DNA of 64,000 bases from Hofstenia miamia (lineage: Eukaryota > Xenacoelomorpha > Acoela): the NCBI GenBank assembly GCA_004352715.1, contig SCFE01000036.1, positions 762,218 to 826,217 of the forward strand, in the 5' to 3' direction. The notes beneath the pieces are model-generated. The model saw nothing but the letters and a program-made list of their open reading frames with translations. It had not been told where the DNA came from and searched no databases. Positions 53,501-64,000 of the stretch are shown here, one piece after another (the first letter of the stretch is position 1; every line of letters begins with the position of its first letter). Made by a program: the position numbers and the translations under genes.

Positions 53501-56500
53501 TAAACAATACTGAATAGTTACAAAACGCACACCTAAAATATATTTCTAACTATGCCAGTGAATTACAATTATTGAATAATATAGAGGAATTATCCGACTA
53601 AAACAAGTTTTAAACTGGATGCAAAATGAAAAACGGCGAGTTTGTAGAATTAGGAACAGGCGGACAAAAGAACCACAAATATAGCGTAAAAAACGGTGAG
53701 AAATGCAAGAAAAGATTATAATTTATAAAAATCATTTACATTAGATAAAATAACATCAATTTTTAATTCAAAACAATTTATTGAACTTCTTATTCTAACT
53801 ACCTTAGCAAACTCCTCGCATTTGCCAAATTTAGACATTGTTAACAAAAAAACTTACAGCATTTTGTCAGGTCCTTACAAGATTCAGACTTGAAATTAAA
53901 ATAAATTATCTATATAATACTTAAACTATTTGATTATTAATTAGAACATTAAATTAAATTCGTACACTTTGACTGGCAGATTTTGAAGTATGACGTCCCT
54001 TTGTTTAAATTCTGATCAATGTGAAACTCATGGACAGTTTTCAAGTGTGGATATATCACAAAGCAAACTAAAAAAATTTAAAAATGATTTCTTGCAGATA
54101 TTAACCATGCAACATAAGTGATGTTCTTCTATTACTGTCAGCTTCATGAGCACATGCCTTACAAAAACTTTTCATATGCTCTGAGAAATATGGCATCCCA
54201 ACAATCTATGAATTGGTTGTACTTTTCATGATGAGCAAATCTTAAATTTTCGAAATTTGTTAAATTGTAAATTTGCTTCAAAGTAAACACTTCTTCATTA
54301 GAAAATATGTGGAAGTTTAATTGTATGAATGATAGAATAAGACTTATGGCATTGGTCTTTTTACCAACATATGGAACCTTCAAATCAACATACAGAACGT
54401 TGAGGCCGAACATAACACATCTTTATGACAAGATGAACAAAAATTATGCATGAATGAAATGTAAGTATCAAATACATCAAAAAGGGCATCAAAATACATT
54501 CTTTGAATTAAAAAAGTTGTATTCTAGGCAAAGTGATAAAAAGTTATGAAAATTATTCAGCTAAATATTTCAATGTACATATGATAAAATTTTGACTGAC
54601 CCATCTAATATTATTAATCTTCCTACCTCATTCATGCTAAATTTTTGTTGATCTTGTCATAAAGATATGCTATGTCAATCTCAAGGTTCTGCATGTCGGT
54701 TTAAAGATTCTTTATGTCAGAAATAAGTTTTAACCGACTTATGGTGGAATAGAGCAAAAACAATATAATTACATTAAATGGAGTACCTCAAAGGTTGTTA
54801 CTTGAAATGGATACTACATTTTTCAAAACAAATACCTAATACTTCAAAACATATACTGATTAAGAAAGGTGTATAAGGGACAGCGACTTGATGGACATCA
54901 AATATTAGAAAGTGTTTTAAGCAATGACCATGAAACTATATTTTCACTATTTCTGCTCTTTTAATAAATCTATTATTGTAGAATTTTTGGGCAACAATAT
55001 TCTGCATGACTATATAAAGCACACTTTCAAAAAATCTGTGTCTAAATGCCATTACATTAAAAATGATATTTTACCATTTTAATTGGCTAAAGCCTTATTT
55101 GCTCAGCAATAACAGTATCCATTGGTTGGTTCTTGAATCTGTCAATTCATAATCTTATGGCTGTCAGAATTTATCTTACAGCTGTCAGAAAAAGATGTAA
55201 CTATGGAAATCACTTTTAGCCAATAGCATTAATAAAAAAACATTATCAATATGGTAAATAGTAAAATACTTAAAAATTATAAAATATCTTTTGAAGTTTA
55301 AATAATTGATTAATGTGAAACCTTTGAAAAATTTAAAAAATTATATATGTAGGAAGCAAGTGAAATGTTAAATTAATGCCTTTCACATATAGTTACCATT
55401 TTGACTAGATGTCTCTTAAGCAATGTCCCAATTAAGCTTATTTTAAACAAAAACGACTTTTTTGACAGTTCGAAAATTGTTACATGTCAGATAGTCACAG
55501 AATATATTGACTCGTCTATGGGGGGAACATGAATAAGTCATACAGGAATAAGTCATACAGGAATAAGTCCTACATGAATAAGTCATACAAGAATAAGTCA
55601 TACAGGAATAAGTCCTACAGTAATAAGTCCTACAATAATAAATCATACACTTGTTTTAATGGGAATTAGATATTAATGTAATAGGAATGTTTAGAGAAAT
55701 GGGTTTCAAGAATCACAATCAAATTTTTATAGCTGTTTTGTAAATTCAAAACTCGAGGTCAAGATGTAGTTTTGAAAATTTGAAATCTCAAAAAGCCTGG
55801 AACTTATAGGATGAGTATCTAGAAACCAGTTAAATATTTGAAAAAATATACGAAAAGTGTAGTGTCATGCCTATACAGGTCATTGGTGCAATTCCAATGT
55901 GTTCAAAAAACTGTTCAACCTATTTATGCAAATAAGGACTCAACAGGAGTTGAACCTGCGTATTACCATTGAAGATGGTAGTGTTCCACAACATGAATCT
56001 GCAAATATTTTGATAAAATTCTACTTAGATATCATTGGAATAGCTAAATTATACTTAATTGCATCTATGCATAAATATTAAATAAAGCAGTTGCAATTAA
56101 AGGATAAATTAGAATACATAAATTGATGCAAATGTTCTAAGAAGTGTTCATTTATTATTAACAGTACTAAACGTCAATTCATAGATTCACTGGGAACCTA
56201 CAATTGTCCATACAAATGTACAGCTGTGCTTACAACTAATCTATATACAAGCCAAATTTTATTTAAGGAAAGGAACATATTTCTATTAATAAAACATTTG
56301 AGATGCTTAAAATAACTAAGAAGGAAAAAACAAATAAAAGTTTTAAAAAGATTTTAAAAAACAAAATATTTAACATTTCAAAATTTTTGAAAAGGATGGG
56401 TTTCTATTTATGACTGTATGCGGAAACATCGAAATTGCATTTTCACTGAAACACTTCATCAAATGTTCACATGGATTTAAAAAATTAACTTTTCCAGGAT

Positions 56501-59500
56501 TGAATCCAAATGCAATTGAAGTTAGGAATGCAATAGCATATATGCCACAATCATAACAATTATTTTGCTGCTGCACATTCACATGGAAAAATTCACCAGA
56601 TTCAATTCCAGTGAATTTCAAAAATTTCCTATAATTGTCCATTGCTAAAGTTGAAGAAAGAGAGTCAAATACAAGAAGTTCCTGAATAGGAAAATTTAAA
56701 TGGCAAACCAAAATCCAATTATTTTTGTTAACATGAAATATTTGGCTGAAATTTGTGTAGAATATAGGCTGGTATGCACTTCCTATTATTATTGGATCAC
56801 AAAATCATTCCGAAAAAATGGGAAATCTTTCACTAATTAATGTGTGGGCACGATTAATGTGTTCACTGTTAAGCCATTCAGTAGCATTCAAAGAGAGCAA
56901 AGTAATTTGTGTAGTATTATTATTGACATCAATTTTCTGAGGGAAATCACACTGAGCTTCATCTTCGGGAAAATTATAAAAACCTTCTTCTTCTTCTTCT
57001 TCTTAAGAAATCGAGTTTATCAATACGCCCAAGTGAAAGTAATTTGGCAGCTCATTGAATTTTTTTGTCATTATAGTGTAGAGTCAATCAGGGAAATTTT
57101 TGTGATTATTATTATTTTTTATTTCGATTGTATTGACGTCATCATGACGTAATATTTAATTTCGATCTTGGGTTTACGAAAGCTAGTTATCTTTATATGT
57201 CCCCTTGATTGGTGCTAAATGTGTTGCTCAAATTTAATTCGCGAGGGAAAATTGATGACATGACCATCTTGTGATTAACTGTAGTTGTAAACAAAGACAG
57301 GTAATTATTTGAAATTGTATAAATTGAGAAACAATGTAGAGAAAGGTCAATAGATTTTATCTAGTCTCAATTACTGTTCACTTTCTTTTCCATTATTTGA
57401 TTATTGTTTTTTGAATATGAAAATAATTGCATAAGTGTGGCAACAATTTGGGAGTGCTTTCTCAAAGTACAGGACAACACATAGCTTGTGGAGATCAGCA
57501 GATCTTACCAGCCCAAATTGTGGACCTATTAGGTTATGGATACGGTTACGCATAAGGCAATAATAAAACTTTTGTTTGATGTTCAACATGTACATGCACC
57601 TATACTGTATGACACTGTGATGATACTATGCTGTTGGCTAGCATGAATGTCTGGCAATTACAGACTATTGTTTAGTGAGCTGGGAGATAGCAATGAAAAT
57701 GAGATGTTTATTTTGTCTATGAGATAGAAATTAAGAAGTGAGACAAATAGGTTTGCACCATGCACTCAGTCAAGCACTACAATGTTCCTGAAGACTTTGC
57801 TTCAGCTGGAAGCCATGTGAGTTGGTCATCTTGGAGTTACCTAAAGTATTGATTATTTGGATGAATTACCAATGTTTATATAAGTTCTCTCTCTACCCGT
57901 TTTCCCAGAATCAGGGCTCTAATCATATCTCTATGTAAAACCTTCTGCAGAGTCAATTGGTTTTCTAGTGTAATTACAGCCCACAATTCTACATGGCGAC
58001 CATGACAGGACGCTGACATGATAATGAACTAAGTTCTTTGTGTCTCTTTCGATGGTTTGGATTTCATTTAGTGTTCATTTTGGGGTATGTCAGCTGGGAT
58101 GGTTGTTTCCCCTGACTGCAGTTTGGATTTCAGAGTAAATCTGCCAATTGATGTTTAACTGGCAAGTTGCTACTTATTACAAGTCTTTTCTTTTGTGTCT
58201 TAGTGTTACCATGTTGGATTTATAACCAAATGCCACTGTATCTTACCTTTGGGCTCGTATCCTGTGATTTTTTATGAGCTGTGCATTTCTTTTGTGTTTG
58301 GAAAGTGCTCCCATCTGTCAGTTTTAGTAATTATTGTTTTTTGTTTGTTGTTCAATTCTTAGTTAAATGGATTGAAGTCATACTGTTACTTACTCTCCTA
58401 CTTTTGGGACTTCTCCAGATCAGAGTGTCCCCTGTGCAAGTGCTGGTAACCAGGATGTTGCCCCTTGCACTGTTGGATCGTTGTTAAATTTCTCTTCTCC
58501 TACCTCTCCCACCCAAATTGCTCAAAGGCGAGATCAGAATGCTTCAACAGTTCCATATCAGAATGTTGGTAATGGCAGTCCCAGTCTCCAGCAACATTTC
58601 CATTGAGTATTGAATACGCAAAATGCTCCCCTGATTCCATTTCATCCCTATAGCCATGCTTATAATGTTATGCACTCCATACCACATTTTGATACTCAGC
58701 AAATGGAGATTGAGCATCTGAAAGATGCCTTATCACAGCAAGTATCCATGAGAATGGAAAGTGAGCAACAAGTCGAGTCTCTCCAAGCTGAACTGAACAC
58801 CCAACATGTTGCTTACCAGAAGATGAAAATGCGAATGCTAAAAGCCACTGTTGCATTAGAGTTACAAATTCACAAACTAAAAAATAATATTGCAAAGTCA
58901 GAGGAATCTCAACTAATGAAACCCTCCACAGACAACTTTGTTACCCATGCTACATTAAATGAAGCTTTAGGGGACTGGGCTGAGAGGATCACTGATCAAT
59001 TGACACAGATGATTCAATTAGGAGGAGGTGGAAACCACGCCATCTTAGGTGCACCTATACCCTCTCAGTGTGAAGAAAGTACAATGATAACTCCCCCAAC
59101 TTCAGTTTCATCTTGTGTTCCCTCTTTGGCTTCTCATCCTACAGTTATGCAGGTTGCACTCACTCAGCCATCCACTCTTGCTACTGTGGCCACCCCTCAA
59201 ATCAGGTACGCTCTTGCAGTCCATGATCATCCTTTGTGCACTACTGTGGTACCAACAGTGAAAGAACACATTAGTGACACCACTAGTCTGTTACATGATA
59301 AAACCTCAGATAGGCGACCACGATTTCGTCAGTCAATTCTTCCTCCTGATACACCTGGACAAGTACTGGTGCTCAGCAAACATTCTGTGCTGCCTAAGTT
59401 TACTGGACAAATCGGAGCAGTTTCTCAATCCTTTGATGAGTGGTTCTTTTTATTTGAACTCCATATGAAACATTACAAAACCTTGCAAGAAAGTGCCATA

Positions 59501-62500
59501 TCACAGTTCCCCCTGTATTTAAGTGGGTTGGCATACAACCAATATATGATGTTAGACCACAATGTCAAGACGGACTATCAGTTATTAGTTGGGTTTTTCG
59601 AGGATCACTATCAAGCCCCTCACATAAAGCACCAATACAAAACTTTATTGTGTGATATGTCTTTTAAGAGAGGGGATGACATTCATAATTATATCATGCA
59701 AGTTGAAAGATTGTTTTGATTAAGTAGCTTGTCTCCTGAATACTCTCAGCCTGACCTCTTCTCTTATATTTGTCGAGGTTTTCCCCCTTTGATTCATAGT
59801 CACCTGGAAATGAAATGTGATCTGGAGGATAGCCTTCATGAAATTATTAGAAAGGCAATCAGTGTTGTTTATATGATTTATAACTCTAGTTAAATTGATA
59901 AAGACCTTCATGAATTAGCCGGGTTAAAAGTGAGATCTGAACCAAAGAAAACAATTATGAAGAAAGAGTTTGACATGGCCAACTCCTTTAAACCATGCCC
60001 AGGATGTATTGGTGATCACTAACCTGATAAAGAAAAACCTGATTCCTGTGGAAATGAATGGACAAATTATTAATGCCACTATTGACACTGGAGTGGCTGC
60101 CTCAATCATCAGTGATTAATGTTGCAAGGATGTATGTTTTACCTGTGATGCAGTAAATCCTTCATTTGATATTAAACTCATTGATGCTTCAGGAAATTTA
60201 ATTTCATTGAAAGGGAAGTTACAAAATGCAGTCTTGAAGATTTGAAGACAACAGTTCAAAGTGGATCTCATTGTTATTGATACAGCTAACCATAAACTTC
60301 CATATGATTTGATTTTGGGGAATGATTTTTTGGAAAGGAATTCATGTGTGATTGATTACAAAAGTAATACTATATCTATAAAAGATCAGGAGACCACTCA
60401 GTTAGCTAACATTCCCAAATGAGAAGTTGTGTTTAATCTAGTTGAGCCTGTCCACTTAGAAGCTAAACATTGGACCTGAGTAGCCGTATTTTCTAGTCCT
60501 GATATTAGTGGAGAGGTCATGATAGTGGGCCAAAGCAGCAAATACATTAAAGGCATCTCTTTTTCGCCTGATCTATGTAAAGTAACCACAGGAAAGACCT
60601 ATGTGACTATACTTAATGGATCAACACGTCCTGTATGATTTGATGGATCAAATTTACAGATAATAGGAGTACCCATTCAGGTAGAGAGTATAGAGACTTC
60701 TTGTTTACCTATATGTACTGCCATTCATGATCTCGAAGAGCTCTCTAGTGTAAAGATCCCTACCGTAAATAGTGAGACCCACTCACATTTAAATGACCAG
60801 GAGAAGAAATCACTCATTTCTATACTCCAGAGTAAAAGCAAAGTGTTCAATTATGGTACGATAAGTGTGGAGCAAGCAATTGGAGAAGAGCATGCAATTG
60901 AGGTAAAGCAGGACAGACCTATTTGATTACCTGTCCGCAGGGTTCCAGAAAATCTCAAATCGGAATATGAGAAAATTCTGAAGGATCTAATCAAAAGCGG
61001 GATAATTCAAGGGAGTAATAGTCCCTATGCAGCCCCCACTGTGTTCATCCAGCAAGGGGAAAAGTACAGATTATGTATTGATTTTAGAAAGTTGAATGAT
61101 GTTACCATAAAAGACGCTTATCCTTTGCCCAGAATCAAAGATTTACTGTATGACGCCAGTAGGTATAAATTCTTTTCCTGCCTTGATTTGTGTAAAGCAT
61201 ATTGGCAGGTACTGATGCATCTATCCAACATTCCAAAAACTGCATTCATTACGCCATATGGTCTGTACAAATGGAAGTATATGGCCTTTGGGTTGTGTAA
61301 TGCCCCAGTGACATTTCATTGTTATGTTACCAAAGTACTAACCAACAAGTCTAACATACTCAAGCCTGGGATATCAGCATATATTGATGATATACTAGTA
61401 GCAAGTGAGACTTTTGGTGAACATCTTGAAAAACTACATCGAACATTAGAATTGTTGCAGAAAGCTGGACTTAAAGTGAATGGTAATAAGTGCTCTTTGG
61501 CACAGATTAAAGTTAAATTTCTGGGCAGGGTGATAGAACATGGAAAGATCTCAATAAAAACAAATACTAAGCAGTTTCTAGAGAAGATTGAGACACCTAG
61601 AAGTAGGAAAGATGTGCAGAGACTAATGGGATTTCTAAATTATTACGGAATGTTCATCCCAGATTTAGCCAAGAAAACAAAATCCATCTCTCAACTACTT
61701 AAAAAGTCTAACAAATTCAGATGGACATGGACAGAGCAGGAGGTGCTGGAGAAAATAAAAACCGAGCTTAAAAAGATCCCGTCATTAAATACCCCTGATT
61801 ATAATAAAGATTTTATTGTAGACTGTGATGCTAGCACTGTAGCCATTAGTGGCGTGTTGAGTCAAGAAATAAACGGAGTAGAAAGTCCTGTTCAGTATTT
61901 TAGCAGAAAACTAAGAGCTGCTGAGAAAAATTATGGAGCCACCAAGTGTGAAATGTTAGCCTTAGTGGAGTCGCTCAAGAAGTTCCGATACTTCATCTTA
62001 GGACGTAAATTCATCGTACATACCAACAATAGTGCACTGGCTTGGCTTAAGAAATTCTCAGGAGATAAGTCCAATATAGTCGCTAGATGGATAGAATACC
62101 TGAATGATTTTTCTTTTTCAATAAAACATCATCCTGGACGTTTACATTTGAATGCTGACTATTGGACGGCACTGCCCAGTTATGAAAGAGATCTAAAAAA
62201 GCCAGCTGGGGAGAAAATTTTTATTGGATGCACAGCCCAGTTATGAGAGAGATCTAAAAAAGCCAGCTGGGGAGAAAATCCCGTTTGGATTCATACCTCA
62301 CACTGAGTATGAGTTGATCCCTGAGATAAATGCTGACAGGAATGGAAAGGAAATTTTACCAATATTAATACGAGAGGAGATATCTGAAGAGGAGATCATT
62401 AAGCATCAACAGAATGATCTGATACTGTCCAATATTATGAAAAGGATGAAGGACCCCTTTTTCCCACTTTCCCCAACTGCAACTCGTTATTACAATCAAT

Positions 62501-64000
62501 ATAACTGGATGGTGACAGATAAAGGACTACTATATGCTAAAAGTAGAAATAATCGTCTCGAGATTCCTGAATATTTTAAGAGAGATCTCGTGAGAAGAGT
62601 TCATGAGAAGGGACATTTAGGAATCTTACAAACTGAAAAGACGTTTAATTCCCAGTATGTTACCATTGGGATTAGATCTGATCCCAGTACATTACCATTG
62701 GGATTAGATCTGCAGTTCAGGATGTGATAGATAAATGTGGAAAGTGTCTGTTGAACAACTCCTCTCATTTCCCAGAACAAAGAGCTGAATTAGAATGTCA
62801 TGCTGCCACTAGCCCCAACGAAGTTGTGCATATGGATCTGGAACAATTATCTTGGGATGACGATGGATTTCAATATCTACTAGTGATAGTGGATCATTTC
62901 ACCAAATATGCTAGAATAATTCCAATGGACAGAACACATGCAGAAAGAGTAGCTGATAAAATTGTAAAGGAATGGATTTTAAAATATGGCCCCATGTCTC
63001 GACTTGTTTCAGATCATGGTCCACAATTTGAAAACAATTTGATGAAAGCCCTTATGTCTGAATTAGAAATAATACACGATTTTACTACCACATACCACCC
63101 TCAAGCAAATGGTTTAGTGGAATGGCTAAATAGAACTCTAATAAAATTGATCAGGGTGGCCTTGTTGTGAGTAGCAGGGAAAAATTGGCGATGTGTAATA
63201 GAAGGCATTGAATTTTTTTATAATACATCAGTTCATTCCACAACTGGAGTCAGTCCATTTAAAGCTATGTTTGGTCGTGAAGCATTAACCTCTTTATCAA
63301 TGATGTATCCTAACTACTCAGAAATTACCTTAGAAAAATATGTAAATCATTTGTTATGTGATATGCAGCAGATTCACTTAACCATATGTCACAACACTAG
63401 TCAATCTAGTATTTGACAAAAAAGAATTTTTAATAAAAAATTGTATGGTGAACTGCATCAGCAGGGAGATAAAGTTTTTGCATATCTACCTTGAGTGACA
63501 ACAGACCACAATCAAGTAAGGAAATTAGCCAACAATTGGCAAGGACCATTCACTGTAGAGAAAGTGCTCAACCACAACACTTATATGCTTAATAATGGTA
63601 AAAAAGTACACTTTCAGAGATTAAAACAAACAATCAAAGATATTGAGAATGTACTCATTGATGATAATGATGAATTTACACTAATTGATAATGGTATCAA
63701 TGTATTTGAAACTTATGATAATTTAACTGAATTTGCTGAGGAAGATTTTTACGATACCAATTTTGAAACTGATATTTTAAATAATTGTGGCCAATGTGTT
63801 TTGCCCTTAAGGCGTGCCAGAGACAATCAAACTTACGATCCCAATATTTGGGACCTTAACCTTATAGATATGTTTAGGAATGATACTGATAGGGAAGAAA
63901 AAATGANATATTGAATTCACACTAATTGATAATGGTATTGATGTATTTGAAACTTATGATAATTTAACCAAGTTTGCTGAGGAAGATTTTTACGATACCG

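Overview
This is an AT-rich piece of an invertebrate metazoan genome. It has spliced genes with GT..AG introns (some only 40-47 bp, others several kb), no operons, and many transposable-element classes. It comes from a draft scaffold with Ns at 7077-8076, 32260-33259, 34711-35076, 44711-44768, 46515-46535 and single Ns at 24440, 52142 and 63907. I cannot name the phylum. All family assignments come from reading motifs and splice sites by eye; no search was run.

Host genes. (1) 1064-3105 (+): the last three exons of an immunoglobulin-superfamily single-pass membrane protein. (2) 3684-15751 (-): a multi-exon gene resembling NCOA4, the ferritin-autophagy receptor, with a 26-nt microexon between 40-41 bp introns; it converges on gene 1. 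(3) 28115-28996 (+): a coiled-coil protein resembling the synaptonemal-complex protein SIX6OS1. (4) 29492-29775 (-): a small unidentified two-exon gene. (5) 35406-38655 (+): two coding-like exons of an unidentified gene. (6) 40819-50564 (-): the N-terminal exons (PAS cap and PAS domain) of an ERG-type voltage-gated potassium channel (KCNH), with a 9.1-kb first intron.

Mobile DNA. 17264 to about 21.8 kb holds a decayed CR1-like LINE. A 190-bp solo LTR (4-bp target duplication GTAA) and a 1280-bp Tc1 transposon (TA duplication) are nested in its reverse transcriptase region. A second solo LTR copy lies at 27543-27732 (duplication CTAT). Two copies of an unnamed DNA element with long terminal inverted repeats lie at 23954-26483 and 51304-52952 in opposite orientation; both carry a LINE reverse-transcriptase fragment. 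Decayed mariner, gag-pol, Ulp1-protease and LINE pieces are scattered between. The right edge (57606-64000) is one Ty3/gypsy retrotransposon with 5' LTR, primer-binding site, gag and pol, running off the window.

Most striking signal: the 8-9 bp target-site duplications of the two inverted-repeat elements are exchanged between copies in reverse complement. This is the pattern expected if the 24.8 kb between them (including the KCNH gene, SIX6OS1-like gene and one solo LTR) was inverted by recombination between the copies, or was placed backwards by the assembler. A second signal: the gypsy element carries eleven in-frame TGA stops, no TAG, and TGA sits where arginine is expected, as predicted for CGA-to-TGA decay at CpG sites.
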